Below, piece by piece: positions 16,702-27,506 of a stretch of DNA of 64,000 nt (position 1 is its first letter; each line of letters starts with the position of its first letter). The DNA is from GCA-2731375 sp002731375 (GTDB lineage Bacteria; Pseudomonadota; Alphaproteobacteria; GCA-2731375): assembly GCA_030752605.1 (NCBI GenBank), contig JASMDX010000034.1, forward strand, positions 13,877-77,876, given 5' to 3'. The position numbers and the translations under genes are program-made. Below the pieces are notes generated by a model. The model saw only the letters and a program-made list of their open reading frames with translations, was not told the origin of the DNA and searched no databases.

Positions 16702-17603
16702 AGCTTCGGCTCTAGAAAAACCAATAGCAAGGCGCCGCAGACGACGCTAAGCGCCAACAGCTCCCGCCAGCCAAGGGGATCATCCAGCATCAATACGCCG
16801 GAGAAGACCCCCAGGATGGGGATCGTCAGGGTGGCCAGGCCCGACAGCATGGCGGGATAGCGCTGTACCGCCTTGAACCAAAGGAAATACGGCACCACCT
16901 GGGCCAGTACCAGGCCGTACAGAATACTCAGCCAGGCCTCGGTGCTGATGGTAGACCAGGCCACGTGCGGCAGGGTCACGGTGGCTCCCAGGGTTATTGG
17001 GATACCACCCAGGACTAACTGCCAGCCCGCGATCAGGGCGACGGGGAGCCGCCAGTCATGGCGCCGGACCGTCACGGTGCCGCCGGCAAAGGCAATCGCC
17101 GAAGTCAAGCACAGCACGACGCCAAGCGGTGCATTGCGCATGGCGGAAAGATCCTGCGACAGCAACACTACCATGCCAGCCAAACCCAGTGCCAGGGCTG
17201 CGATGCGCAAGGCCGTAAGACGCTCGCCCAGAAACCAGACCGCCAATAACGCGGCCCAGAGAGGCATGCTATAGACGATGATCACGGCCCGTCCGCTGTT
17301 CATCATCTGAATGCCATAGGCCAGGGAAATCTGGAAAATGGTAATGTTCAGGATCGCCGCCAGGCCCAGCGGTAGCAACAAATCCCGGGGCACCGCCAAG
17401 GAATGTCCCTGCAACCGCAGCACGGCCAAAAGAACCAAGCCCGCGGGTATCACGGTCAGGGCGCGCAAGGTCCAGGCATCAACCTCCGCCAGGGCGATGG
17501 CCAGTATGGGCCAGTTCAGGCCCCATAACAGACAGGGAGTACCTAGCAGGATTAGGCCGGCGCCGCCTGTATCCGCTCCATCCGGAGCTTTCGGTGCGGC
17601 CAT
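16686..17603 (-). CDS. EamA/DMT-family transporter
   Basis: A 305-residue, strongly hydrophobic protein with about ten membrane segments and two repeated EamA halves, for example GRAVIIVYSMPLWAALLAVW in the first half and LGVFSGVLMLDDPLGWREL in the second. It is expected in the inner membrane as a metabolite or drug exporter; the substrate is unknown. It is convergent with the Gfo/Idh/MocA gene (16-base tail overlap) and lies 7 bases downstream of folE on the same strand, so it may be carried on the folE transcript. Confidence 0.85.
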   Translation of the reverse strand: MAAPKAPDGADTGGAGLILLGTPCLLWGLNWPILAIALAEVDAWTLRALTVIPAGLVLLAVLRLQGHSLAVPRDLLLPLGLAAILNITIFQISLAYGIQMMNSGRAVIIVYSMPLWAALLAVWFLGERLTALRIAALALGLAGMVVLLSQDLSAMRNAPLGVVLCLTSAIAFAGGTVTVRRHDWRLPVALIAGWQLVLGGIPITLGATVTLPHVAWSTISTEAWLSILYGLVLAQVVPYFLWFKAVQRYPAMLSGLATLTIPILGVFSGVLMLDDPLGWRELLALSVVCGALLLVFLEPKLHRSS

Positions 17604-17610
17604 ATGATGC

Positions 17611-18285
17611 CTAGTCTTCGAGGCCGTCGCTGCCGCGGATCATAGTCAGGAATTCGCGCCGGGTCGCCGCTCTTTCACGAAAGGCGCCCAGCATGCGGGA
17701 GGTCGCCAGCGCCGCGCCGGGCTTGTGTACGCCGCGCGTGGTCATGCATTGATGCGTGGCCTCGATGACCACGGCGACGCCCAGGGGTTGCAGCACTTCC
17801 TGGATGGTGTTGGCGATCTGTGCCGTCATTTTTTCCTGGATCTGCAGGCGCTTGGCATAGACCTCGACCAGCCGGGCCAGCTTGGAAATTCCAACGACCC
17901 GATGGTTGGGTAGATAGGCGATATGGGCCTTGCCGATGATCGGCGCCATGTGATGCTCGCAATGGCTTTCGAAACGGATATCCCGTAGCAGGACCATTTC
18001 GTCATAGCCTTCGACCTCCTCGAAAGTACGTTGCAGAATTTCCACTGGGTCGTCGTGGTAACCGGTGAAATATTCTTCATAAGCACGGGCCACGCGCTCC
18101 GGCGTACTGCTCAGGCCTTCCCGGTCCGGATCATCGCCGCTCCAGCGGATCAAGGTGCGGATGGCTTCCTCCGCCTCGTCCCGGCTGGGCCGGCGTGCCA
18201 GCGAGGCTTGTCGTTCGGCGGCTAAGGTATCTGCTAGTTTCAGTTCTGACTTCAAGGACTTTTGCTCATTCATGTCATCACCCAT
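17611..18285 (-). CDS. folE: GTP cyclohydrolase I (type IA)
   Basis: The 224-residue enzyme converts GTP to 7,8-dihydroneopterin triphosphate, the first step of folate and queuosine-type pterin synthesis. Visible motifs are the zinc-binding SHCEHHMAPIIGKAHIAY and the GTP-binding QIQEKMTAQIA and TRGVHKPGAALATS segments. The zinc-binding CEHH and the later cysteine (EATHQCMTTRG) are intact, so this is the zinc-dependent type IA. The first ~45 residues are a variable extension. The ATG at 18285 has AGGGG close upstream; ATG 18273 is an alternative. It follows ureG by 60 bases on the same strand. Confidence 0.95.
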   Translation of the reverse strand: MGDDMNEQKSLKSELKLADTLAAERQASLARRPSRDEAEEAIRTLIRWSGDDPDREGLSSTPERVARAYEEYFTGYHDDPVEILQRTFEEVEGYDEMVLLRDIRFESHCEHHMAPIIGKAHIAYLPNHRVVGISKLARLVEVYAKRLQIQEKMTAQIANTIQEVLQPLGVAVVIEATHQCMTTRGVHKPGAALATSRMLGAFRERAATRREFLTMIRGSDGLED

Positions 18286-18344
18286 GTATCCCCTACGGCC
18301 AATTTAGGCATCGCGGGCGAAAGGGCAAGGACAATGAAGGAAAG

Positions 18345-18980
18345 TTACGTCAAGCCTCCCGCTGTGGTGATGAAATCAACAACTTCGTCCAGGCCCTGAT
18401 GGGTTTTTAGGTTGGTGAAGACAAACGGGCGCCCGCTTCGCATGCGCTCGGTATCGGCACGCATGACATTCAAATTCGCGCCAACCAGGGGGGCCAGATC
18501 GATCTTGTTGATCACGAGAAGGTCCGAACGGGTAATGCCGGGGCCGCCTTTGCGAGGGATCTTCTCGCCCGCTGCGACGTCAATGACATAGATCGTGATA
18601 TCGGCCAGTTCGGGAGAGAAGGTAGCCGCCAGATTGTCGCCACCTGACTCGATCAAGCAGATTTCGGCCTCGGGAAAGGCCGCGCTCATCTGCGCTACGG
18701 CGGCTAGATTGATCGAGGCATCCTCGCGGATCGCCGTGTGCGGGCAACCCCCGGTCTCGACACCCATAATGCGCTCGGCGGGCAGGGCGCCGGTCCGGGT
18801 CAGGATTTGCTGATCCTCTTTGGTGTAGATATCATTGGTAATCACCACCATGTCCCGCCGGCCGCTCAAGCGCCGGCAAAGCGCTTCGAGAAGGGCGGTC
18901 TTGCCCGAACCCACCGGGCCGCCAACGCCAACTCGCAATGGTCCGTGATCAGGCGATAGGGTAGTCAATTGCGTACTCAT
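18345..18980 (-). CDS. ureG: Urease accessory GTPase UreG
   Basis: The 211-residue SIMIBI GTPase delivers nickel to urease. The P-loop GGPVGSGKTALLEAL is near residue 20, the metal-binding CPH motif lies in GVETGGCPHTAIREDASIN, and the nucleotide specificity motif NKID is in LLVINKIDLAPLVG. It overlaps ureF by the 4-base ATGA arrangement, so translation is probably coupled. It is the last gene of the urea block. Confidence 0.96.
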   Translation of the reverse strand: MSTQLTTLSPDHGPLRVGVGGPVGSGKTALLEALCRRLSGRRDMVVITNDIYTKEDQQILTRTGALPAERIMGVETGGCPHTAIREDASINLAAVAQMSAAFPEAEICLIESGGDNLAATFSPELADITIYVIDVAAGEKIPRKGGPGITRSDLLVINKIDLAPLVGANLNVMRADTERMRSGRPFVFTNLKTHQGLDEVVDFITTAGGLT

Positions 18981-19660
18981 GATCGAAATAACCTTGTGTA
19001 TTGGATTTCGTGCAGCATGCTAGCCCACTCCACCATGGTGGCGGCGGAACCGAGATCCTCAATGCCGAGAGTGCTGGCCGCCATGGCCGTAGCGATGACG
19101 GCGTCTTCCAATTCGGCCTGGGCCATTTGCCCATCCGTTTGCCCCAGGGGTATCAGACGCACGGCGGCATTGATCAGGTTCGCCAACCAGGCCTGCAAAT
19201 AGAGATGCAGGGCGGCATTGGTATCAATGCCGTGGGCGGTACAGGTCATGGCCGTGGCGACGGCCAGGGTGGGCGCTATGTCCGTCTTGCGCAGCAGTTC
19301 AAGGCGGGCCCGCAGGGCGGCGTTGGGCCAGGCTCGCAAGGCTGTCAACAGGAAAAATTCGCCTTGCGACAGGCTTTCCCGTGCCAGCTCTGACGTGCTG
19401 ATCGAGGCCGCCGCCAACTCCGCTAGTTCAAGAAAGTTCCCATCGTCCAGCGTTGCTGCCAGGGTGAAGAAAATGGCTTCGCTGCGCCCGGTGCCATGAC
19501 GTAGGTCGGCCTCGAGCCAGTTGATCAGAGAGCCCCGGTCATGCAACAATTCCGCCTCGACTGCATATTCCAGGCCGTGGGAGTAACTGAACGAGCCTAT
19601 GGGGAAAGCCGGTGATAGCCAGCTTTGCAGGCGCATTAGTTGTCGTGCCTCAGTGCTCAT
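18977..19660 (-). CDS. ureF: Urease accessory protein UreF
   Basis: The ~227-residue helical protein is recognised by the UreF signature LSPAFPIGSFSYSHGLE near the N-terminus. UreF forms the activation complex with UreD and UreG on apo-urease and gates GTP hydrolysis. I start at ATG 19660 (MSTEARQLMRLQSW), whose ATG overlaps the ureE stop by 11 bases; in-frame starts further upstream would add residues not usual for the family. The 3' end overlaps ureG. Confidence 0.93.
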   Translation of the reverse strand: MSTEARQLMRLQSWLSPAFPIGSFSYSHGLEYAVEAELLHDRGSLINWLEADLRHGTGRSEAIFFTLAATLDDGNFLELAELAAASISTSELARESLSQGEFFLLTALRAWPNAALRARLELLRKTDIAPTLAVATAMTCTAHGIDTNAALHLYLQAWLANLINAAVRLIPLGQTDGQMAQAELEDAVIATAMAASTLGIEDLGSAATMVEWASMLHEIQYTRLFRS

Positions 19661-20123
19661 GGCCATTGCCGTTAGTGTGGTCGCTGGAATGATCATCATA
19701 GGCGCCGCCCTCGGGCTGAAATGGTGCGGTGATCTCTTCCACCTCCGCGCCCATGCCGCGTACCATGGCCTCGATCACGTGATCGGGCCGGATGCGCAGA
19801 CGTTCGTTGGTGAGATCCGTGGGCAGATGACGGTTGCCCAGATGCCAGACTATGCGCAACAGGGCCAGGGGCGTGGCGCAGCGGATTTGCAACAAAGGCT
19901 CCGGCGCGGCCCGGACCGCTAGCCAACGGCCATCGCTGATGCGCAGGCCATCGCCATGGGCCATGGCAACCGCTTTGGGCAGGTTCAGGAGAATTTCCTC
20001 GCCGCCATCTGTATGCAGGCGAATGCGCCGGCGGTGACGTTCGTCAAAGGCCAGAGTGACGGCGTCTTCGGCCTGCTCCGATGGCCAATGATCCGCATTG
20101 AAATGGGCGATTGCACTTTCCAT
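19650..20123 (-). CDS. ureE: Urease accessory nickel metallochaperone UreE
   Basis: The 157-residue protein has the UreE N-terminal peptide-binding-like domain (DAVTLAFDERHRRRIRLHTD) and the C-terminal metal-binding domain (YHLGNR-type segment IVWHLGNRHLPTDL). It ends in a short His-rich tail (DDHSSDHTNGNGHEH), which would bind additional nickel. UreE stores nickel and hands it to UreG. It starts 11 bases after ureC and overlaps ureF. Confidence 0.93.
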   Translation of the reverse strand: MESAIAHFNADHWPSEQAEDAVTLAFDERHRRRIRLHTDGGEEILLNLPKAVAMAHGDGLRISDGRWLAVRAAPEPLLQIRCATPLALLRIVWHLGNRHLPTDLTNERLRIRPDHVIEAMVRGMGAEVEEITAPFQPEGGAYDDHSSDHTNGNGHEH

Positions 20124-20134
20124 TCTCCCGCCCC

Positions 20135-21841
20135 TCAATACAGAAAATAGCGTTGCGCCATGGCCAGAACTTCCGCCGGCTCGCAGGTCAGTAGGGTACC
20201 ATCGGCGCGGACTTCGTAGGTTTCTGGGTCCACGTCGATTTTCGGCATATGATCGTTCAGCACCATCGCGCTCTTGCCGATGCCGCCACGGGTGTTGCCC
20301 ACGGCCAGTACCGGCTTGGCCAGGCCATATCCGCTGACGACTTCCTGGCCCGCCTGGGAGACGAAGGTTACGGCGGATGCCGCCTGCGCTACACCAAAGG
20401 CCGCGAACATGGGCCGGGTGTATTGCGGTTGTGGTGTGGGAATAGAGGCATTGGGATCGCCCATTTGCGCCGCCGCGATTGAGCCCATTTTCAGAACCAG
20501 ATCTGGCTTGACGCCAAAGAAGGCCGGGGACCAAACGCACAGATCCGCCAGCTTGCCGACCTCGACCGAACCAACGTGCTGGGCAATACCTTGGGCGATG
20601 GCCGGATTGATGGTGTACTTGGCGATATAGCGCCGGGCGCGCAAATTATCGTTGTCACCCGTTTCGCTATCCAGGGCGCCGAATTGCTTCTTCATCTTGT
20701 CGGCGGTCTGCCAGGTCCGGATGATGACCTCGCCAACCCGGCCCATGGCCTGGCTGTCCGAGGCGATGATGGAAAAGGCGCCTAGATCGTGCAGGATGTC
20801 CTCCGCCGCGATGGTCTCCTTGCGGATACGGCTTTCGGCAAACGCCACGTCTTCGGCAATATTTGGATCCAGATGATGACAGACCATCAACATGTCCAGA
20901 TGCTCGTCCACGGTATTGCGGGTGTAGGGCCGGGTGGGATTGGTCGAGGACGGTATCACGTTAGCCTCGCCACAGACCTTGATGATATCGGGGGCGTGGC
21001 CGCCGCCGGCACCTTCGGTGTGGAAGGCATGAATTGTCCGGCCCTTGAAGGCCTTGTTGGTATTCTCGACAAAGCCGGATTCATTCAGTGTGTCCGTGTG
21101 GATCATCACCTGCACATCCATCTCGTCCGCCACGGAAAGGCAGCAGTCAATGGCGGCGGGGGTGGTGCCCCAGTCTTCGTGTAGTTTCAAACCACAGGCG
21201 CCGGCCTCTACCTGTTCCACTAGGGCACCGGGCAGGGACGCGTTGCCCTTGCCGAAAAATCCCAAATTCATAGGGAAGCCGTCGGCGGCCTGTAACATGC
21301 GCTGAATATGCCAAGGGCCCGGCGTGCAGGTGGTGGCGTTGGTGCCCGTGGCCGGGCCCGTGCCACCGCCCATCATGGTGGTGACGCCGGAGAACAGCGC
21401 CTCCTCTATCTGCTGTGGACAGATGAAATGGATATGCACATCCAGGCCACCGGCGGTGATGATCTTCCCTTCGCCCGCGATGGCTTCTGTCGAGACGCCG
21501 ATGATAATATCCACATCCGGCTGCACATCCGGGTTGCCGGCCTTGCCGATCCCCGTGATGCGCCCGTCCGTAATACCGATGTCGGCCTTGACTACGCCCC
21601 AGTGATCCAGGATCAGGGCATTGGTGATGACGGTATCGACGGCGCCCTGCGCCCGGCCCAATTGGGATTGCCCCATGCCGTCGCGGATCACCTTGCCGCC
21701 ACCGAATTTTACTTCCTCACCATAGGTGGTGTGGTCTTTCTCGACCTCGATGAACAGGTCGGTGTCGGCGAGACGCACCCTGTCTCCCGTGGTGGGACCA
21801 TACATATGGGCGTAGTCGCCCCGGTTCATTTTTGCCGGCAT
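20135..21841 (-). CDS. ureC: Urease alpha subunit (catalytic)
   Basis: The 568-residue catalytic subunit hydrolyses urea to ammonia and carbamate at a dinuclear nickel centre. Visible features are the first nickel ligands in GLDVHIHFICP, the carbamylated lysine in CGLKLHEDWG near residue 217, further histidine ligands in HTDTLNE and HTEGAGGGHAPD, the mobile flap with MVCHHLDP, and the aspartate ligand in ASDSQAMGR. All expected active-site residues are present. It follows ureB by 3 bases and precedes ureE. Confidence 0.97.
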   Translation of the reverse strand: MPAKMNRGDYAHMYGPTTGDRVRLADTDLFIEVEKDHTTYGEEVKFGGGKVIRDGMGQSQLGRAQGAVDTVITNALILDHWGVVKADIGITDGRITGIGKAGNPDVQPDVDIIIGVSTEAIAGEGKIITAGGLDVHIHFICPQQIEEALFSGVTTMMGGGTGPATGTNATTCTPGPWHIQRMLQAADGFPMNLGFFGKGNASLPGALVEQVEAGACGLKLHEDWGTTPAAIDCCLSVADEMDVQVMIHTDTLNESGFVENTNKAFKGRTIHAFHTEGAGGGHAPDIIKVCGEANVIPSSTNPTRPYTRNTVDEHLDMLMVCHHLDPNIAEDVAFAESRIRKETIAAEDILHDLGAFSIIASDSQAMGRVGEVIIRTWQTADKMKKQFGALDSETGDNDNLRARRYIAKYTINPAIAQGIAQHVGSVEVGKLADLCVWSPAFFGVKPDLVLKMGSIAAAQMGDPNASIPTPQPQYTRPMFAAFGVAQAASAVTFVSQAGQEVVSGYGLAKPVLAVGNTRGGIGKSAMVLNDHMPKIDVDPETYEVRADGTLLTCEPAEVLAMAQRYFLY

Positions 21842-21844
21842 CGC

Positions 21845-22158
21845 TTAACCCTCCCCGCCCAGGGCGCCGGCGACGGCGCCATTGAAACCATGCACCTGGC
21901 GTGCGCCACGATATGGCACCAACGGCACCTCGCGGCGTTGCCCCGGCTCGAAGCGGATCGCGGTGCCGGCCGGAATGTCCAGGCGCCGGCCACGAGCGGC
22001 CTCCCGGTCGAAATCAAGGGCGCTATTGGTTTCGTGAAAATGATAGTGGCTGCCAACTTGAATGGGCCGATCACCCGTATTGGCGATAGTCAGGGTGATG
22101 ACGTCCTGACCCTCATTCAAGGTGATCAGACCGTCTTCGGGAATTATTTCGCCCGGAA

Positions 22159-22162
<4 letters not shown>
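21845..22162 (-). CDS. ureB: Urease beta subunit
   Basis: The 105-residue beta subunit begins MIPGEIIPEDGLITLNEG and contains VGSHYHFHETNSALDFDR and IPAGTAIRFEPGQRREVPLV, the standard UreB signatures. It is a separate structural subunit of the (UreABC)3 enzyme, not fused to UreA. Its ATG overlaps the ureA stop by 4 bases. Confidence 0.96.
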
Positions 22163-22476
<314 letters not shown>

Positions 22477-22496
22477 GGGCGGTCTCCTCCAAATGT

Positions 22497-23345
22497 TCAA
22501 CAGGCCCAGACGCGGGGTAGGGTGCGGCTTTCGCCATGGATGACGGCGCGAAAGGGAGGCAGGAATGCCTCTACATCGCGGCGCAGGATTAACCCGTCGG
22601 GAGCCAAAAAGCGGCAGATCAAAAGGCCGGGCCGTTCGCTGACGCCAGCGCGGCCGTGGCAATTTTTCAGCAGGCTGCGTGCGGTTTCCAAGTGCCCGCC
22701 CGCGTCGGGGGCGACGTAAATCAATGTGGCCAGGGCCCTGGCGCCATCCAGCAATGACCGGCGTTGGCGCAAGCTTTCGATATCACCTGCCAGCCGGAAA
22801 TCATCGGCCCAAATCAGCTGGCCATCCAGGCGCAGACGCCAGCTGTCGTGGACCGCCGCGTCATCAAGCTGCTCGCCACTGGCCAAACGCCCCAGCAGCA
22901 GGGAATCCATGGCCAATAAACGGCTGCCGGCATCTATCTCGATATAGGTTTGGCGGGCTAGGGCGGCGCCGTTGAACAAGATCGTCTCCTGGGGTAGCCA
23001 CTCCAAAAGGGCGCCGTTGCTGATTTTCAGGTGGCTTCGCACCTGGCTGTCTTCGCCGCGCGAGCGGTAGACCTTTTCCGCCGCCTGGGTCGTGGCTGTG
23101 ATCTGTGCACCATCGCTGGCGGATGTGGCATAATCCAGGCGGTCACCGTCGGTAATGCCGCCTGCGGTGTTCAATAGCACCGCCTCGACCCTGCCGCCTG
23201 GTATGCGCGGCAGTAACACCCGGCACGGATTGGCCTGGTAAAGCTCGGATAACCGGGAATCCGGCCCGGTAAATCCGACACGCGCGGCGCCCTTCAGGCG
23301 CTGCAATTCTGGCGGTGTTTCAGACCGTGAGGTAGCGGCGTACAT
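22497..23345 (-). CDS. ureD: Urease accessory protein UreD
   Basis: The ~283-residue protein is the UreD/UreH scaffold that binds apo-urease and channels nickel from UreG. Typical segments are CRVLLPRIPGGRVEAVLLNT, GGITDGDRLDY, TTQAAEKVYRS and EWLPQETILFNGAA. I start at ATG 23345 (MYAATSRSETPPE), which overlaps the end of urtE by 26 bases; the frame remains open further upstream, but that stretch is the urtE gene. The position between transporter and urease genes makes uptake and hydrolysis a single transcription unit. Confidence 0.92.
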   Translation of the reverse strand: MYAATSRSETPPELQRLKGAARVGFTGPDSRLSELYQANPCRVLLPRIPGGRVEAVLLNTAGGITDGDRLDYATSASDGAQITATTQAAEKVYRSRGEDSQVRSHLKISNGALLEWLPQETILFNGAALARQTYIEIDAGSRLLAMDSLLLGRLASGEQLDDAAVHDSWRLRLDGQLIWADDFRLAGDIESLRQRRSLLDGARALATLIYVAPDAGGHLETARSLLKNCHGRAGVSERPGLLICRFLAPDGLILRRDVEAFLPPFRAVIHGESRTLPRVWAC

Positions 23346-24015
23346 CTGTTTCCACCATTTCCGACCGTTGACCCGATAGCACCACTTCGCCCCGTTCCAT
23401 GACAATATAGCTATCAGCCAGATCGCGGGCGAACTCGAAATACTGCTCCACCAGGACAATGGACATGTCGCTCCGGTCCCGCAGCAGGGCGATGATGCGC
23501 TGAATATCCTTGATGATCGAGGGTTGGATGCCTTCCGTGGGTTCGTCCAGTACTAGCAGGCGCGGCTGCATGGCCAGGGCGCGGGCGATGGCCAGTTGCT
23601 GTTGCTGGCCGCCGGACAGATCGCCACCCTGGCGCTTTAGCATGTCCTGTAATACCGGGAATAATTTGAAGGTGTCCGGCGGCAGGCGGCGCTCGCTCCT
23701 GGGTAGTGCGGCGAAGCCAGAGCGTAGATTTTCCTCGACGGTCAGGAAGGGAAAAATCTCCCGGCCCTGGGGCACGTAGGCGATCCCCGCGCGCGCCCTG
23801 GCGTGACTGGCGGCTTTCGAGATATCCCGGCCTTCCCATGTAATCTTGCCGCCCTGAATGGCCTGCTGGCCGACGATAGCTCGCAAAAGCGAGGTCTTGC
23901 CGACACCGTTGCGCCCCAGCACACAGGTTACCTCGCCCGGCTTTGCGATCAGGGAGACGCCGCGCAGGGCCTGAGAGGCGCCATAGAAAAGATCGATATT
24001 TTCCGCTTGCAGCAT
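23320..24015 (-). CDS. urtE: Urea ABC transporter ATP-binding protein UrtE
   Basis: The 231-residue ATPase belongs to the LivF branch of HAAT transporters. It shows Walker A (LGRNGVGKTSLLRAI), the Q-loop with YVPQGREIFPFLTVEENL, the signature DLSGGQQQQLAIARAL and Walker B LLVLDEPTEGIQP. The GIQPSIIKDI segment is characteristic of UrtE. It couples ATP hydrolysis to urea import with UrtD. ATG 24015 is used; a TTG one codon upstream abuts the urtD stop. Confidence 0.93.
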   Translation of the reverse strand: MLQAENIDLFYGASQALRGVSLIAKPGEVTCVLGRNGVGKTSLLRAIVGQQAIQGGKITWEGRDISKAASHARARAGIAYVPQGREIFPFLTVEENLRSGFAALPRSERRLPPDTFKLFPVLQDMLKRQGGDLSGGQQQQLAIARALAMQPRLLVLDEPTEGIQPSIIKDIQRIIALLRDRSDMSIVLVEQYFEFARDLADSYIVMERGEVVLSGQRSEMVETDVRRYLTV

Positions 24016-24018
24016 CAA

Positions 24019-24758
<740 letters not shown>

Positions 24759-24759
<1 letters not shown>

Positions 24760-25832
24760 CACCGGCTCCTCGCCGCCAGTAGATTGAAGCTACCGGCTAT
24801 ACCTTTCGGTAGGAACAGTGTCACGGCGATGAACAGGCCGCCCAGGGCGAATAGCCAAACTTCGGGAAACGCGGCGGTCAGATAGCTTTTCGCCATGTTG
24901 ACCAAAACCGCGCCCATGATCGCGCCGATCAAGGTACCGCGCCCGCCCAGCGCCACCCAGACCACAATCTCAATGGAATTGGCCGGGGCGAACTCGCCGG
25001 GATTGATAATGCCTACCTGAGGCACATACAAGGCGCCGGCGATGCCGGCCATGATGGCGGAAACGATGAAAACAAATAGTTTGTAATGCTCGACCCGATA
25101 GCCGAGAAACCGCGTGCGGCTTTCCGCGTCCCGAATACCTACCAGGATCTTGCCCAGTTTCGAGGTCACGATGCTGCGGCATATGAGTAATCCCAGCAAC
25201 AGCGCGCTTCCCGAGGCAATAAACAACCCCGCCCGCATGCCCTGGCTGCGTAGATCAAAGCCCAGCAGCTCCTTGAAGTCGGTCAGGCCATTGTTGCCGC
25301 CAAAGCCCATGTCGTTGCGAAAAAACGCTAGCATCAAGGCAAAGGTCATGGCCTGGGTGATGATGGAGAGATAGACGCCGCTAACCCGGCTGCGAAAGGC
25401 GAACCAGCCAAATATGAAAGCCAATGCGCCCGGCACCAGCATGGCCATGGCGATGGCGAAGAAGAAATTGTCAAAGCCATACCAGTACCAGGGCAGCTCC
25501 GACCAGTTCAGAAAGACCATGAAGTCGGGCAACTCGGCATTGCCATACACGCCCCTATCGCCGATCTGGCGCATCAGGTACATGCCCATGGCATAGCCGC
25601 CCAGGGAGAAGAAGGCGCCATGGCCCAGGCTGAGAATGCCGCAATAGCCCCAGATCAGATCCACCGACAGCGCCAGCAGGGCAAATGAAAGATATTTGCC
25701 GAACAAGCTGACCGCATAGGTAGGGATATGCAGAGCTGAGGATTCGGGAACCGCCAGGTTTAGGACGGGCACAATGACTGTGACGGCGGCCAGAAGGGCG
25801 GCGAAGATCCAATATGATGTCACGTACCGCAT
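24759..25832 (-). CDS. urtC: Urea ABC transporter permease UrtC
   Basis: A 357-residue inner-membrane permease of the LivM type with about ten hydrophobic segments. Recognisable stretches are SVDLIWGYCGILSLGHGAFF near residue 60, the ISDAESRTRFLGYR-like cytoplasmic loop (GIRDAESRTRFLGYRVEHYK) that contacts the ATPase, and VALGGRGTLIGAIMGAVLVN. With UrtB it forms the urea channel. It follows urtB by 3 bases and overlaps urtD by 1. Confidence 0.93.
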
Positions 25833-25835
25833 CCC

Positions 25836-27446
25836 CTAGACTTCCACCGCGCGGCCCTTCAGGGCGAACAGGCCCCGTGGACGTTTCTGGATAAACAGAA
25901 TGACTAGCACCAGAATAATGATCTTTCCCAGTACCGCGCCCGCATAAGGTTCGAGGAATTTGTTCGCCATGCCCAACGAAAGCGCGCCCACCAGGGTGCC
26001 CCACAAATTACCAACGCCGCCGAACACCACGACGAGGAAACTGTCGATGATGTAGCCCTGGCCCAGGTTGGGGCTGACGTTGTCGATCTGGCTCAAGGCC
26101 ACGCCAGCCAGGCCCGCCACACCCGAGCCCAGGCCGAATGTCATGGCATCAATCCAGGAGGAGCGGATGCCCACCGCGTTGGCCATGGGGCGGTTTTGCG
26201 TTACCGCCCGCATGCGCAGGCCGAAATCGGTGTAGCGGATGATCAATGTTAGAACCAGAAACACCAGTGCAGCGAATATGATGATGCAAATGCGGTTGTT
26301 GGTCAGGATCAGGCCGCCAGTGATCTCGATGGAGCCGCTCATCCACGATGGCGCGATGACCTCTCGGTTGGTCGGGCCAAAGATCGAGCGCACGAACTGT
26401 TGCAGCATCAGGCTCAAGCCCCAGGTCGCCAGCAAGGTTTCTAACGGCCGGCCATAGAGGAAGCGGATGACGCTGCGTTCCAGCAGTACCCCGAACAGGC
26501 CGGCGAACAGAAATGCGGCGGGAATGGAGATCAGCAGAGATTGCGTGATCGAGTCGGGGAAATATGCCTGCATGACGACCTGAACCACATGCGTGGTGTA
26601 GGCGCCCAGCATGACCATTTCGCCGTGTGCCATGTTGATCACGCCCATGACGCCAAAGGTGATCGCCAGGCCGATGGCGGCCAGCAGCAGGACCGAGCCC
26701 AGGCTGAGGCCCTGGAATAGATTTTGCAGAATGTCGAAAAAGGCCAGGCGTTGTTCGATGCTCGCATCAGCTTGCCGAACCGCCGCCAGAAAATCGCCCT
26801 TTGCCGTTTGCGCTGTCTTCGCTAGCAGATCGCGGACGCCGCGGTCGGGATATCCGGTCAGGTTCTCGGCGGCGGCCAGTTTCTCCTCCGCTGTGCCGTG
26901 GCGCAGATGGGCGGCGGCCAGTGTGCGGGCCAGGGCTTCGCGGGTCTCGTCATCGGTCTCGTTCAGGTAGGCCCTGGCCAGCGCAGCCAAACTATCGGCG
27001 TCGGCGGTTTTGAACATCGATTTTGCTGCCTTGAGACGTAGCGCGGGGTCGCTGCTGAACAGGGTCAGGGAGCCCAGTGCACCGCGCAGAACGCCGCGCA
27101 GGCGGTTGTTGATACGGATTTTTTTGGAGGAGCGGGATTTCGCCTCACCCAAGGGTTCGCCGCTTAGGGCATCAAGGAAAATTTTCTTGCGGCCATCTTT
27201 TTTAAGAATGACGATGGCGCCATCAGATTTGCGGATGTGCAGGCGGCCTCGCAGCAGGGCAGTCAAGGGAGCGACAACGCTGGGGTCGCCGCTGGCCGCC
27301 AGTTTGTCGACAACGGCGATCTTGGCCGCGTAACTTTTGGCCTTCAGGCCATCCAGCAGATCCGCTGTCTCTTCAGCATGGGCGGGCAATGTAATAGCCG
27401 CCAAGGCAAGGAGCAGTAGCAGGGGGAGAAAAATTCTTCGCAACAT
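25836..27446 (-). CDS. urtB: Urea ABC transporter permease UrtB
   Basis: A 536-residue permease with a cleavable signal-like N-terminus (MLRRIFLPLLLLLALAAITL followed by PAHAEE). A ~220-residue helical periplasmic region comes next (LDGLKAKSYAAKIAVVDKL, AGLRLKAAKSMF-like repeats). The LivH-type membrane domain starts near LGSVLLLAAIGLAITFGVMG. The long N-terminal region is normal for UrtB and distinguishes it from amino-acid LivH. The C-terminal half has the NMAHGEMVMLGAYTTHVVQ block typical of the family. Confidence 0.93.
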   Translation of the reverse strand: MLRRIFLPLLLLLALAAITLPAHAEETADLLDGLKAKSYAAKIAVVDKLAASGDPSVVAPLTALLRGRLHIRKSDGAIVILKKDGRKKIFLDALSGEPLGEAKSRSSKKIRINNRLRGVLRGALGSLTLFSSDPALRLKAAKSMFKTADADSLAALARAYLNETDDETREALARTLAAAHLRHGTAEEKLAAAENLTGYPDRGVRDLLAKTAQTAKGDFLAAVRQADASIEQRLAFFDILQNLFQGLSLGSVLLLAAIGLAITFGVMGVINMAHGEMVMLGAYTTHVVQVVMQAYFPDSITQSLLISIPAAFLFAGLFGVLLERSVIRFLYGRPLETLLATWGLSLMLQQFVRSIFGPTNREVIAPSWMSGSIEITGGLILTNNRICIIIFAALVFLVLTLIIRYTDFGLRMRAVTQNRPMANAVGIRSSWIDAMTFGLGSGVAGLAGVALSQIDNVSPNLGQGYIIDSFLVVVFGGVGNLWGTLVGALSLGMANKFLEPYAGAVLGKIIILVLVILFIQKRPRGLFALKGRAVEV

Positions 27447-27473
27447 TTAACTCTCTGCCTATCTTTTTTCTTT

Positions 27474-27506
27474 GTCATTGCCGGGCCTGGCTCGGCAATC
27501 CAGGGC
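27474..27506. repeat. Dispersed palindromic repeat, copy 1
   Basis: A 33-base stretch (GTCATTGCCGGGCCTGGCTC followed by GGCAATCCAGGGC) occurs again at 36232-36264 with three differences. Its core is an inverted repeat, TTGCCGGG/CTCGGCAA with one mismatch in this copy. It sits between urtA and urtB. Similar GTCATTGCCGGG...CCCGGCAATCCA elements are dispersed in intergenic regions of many alphaproteobacterial genomes. Confidence 0.7.
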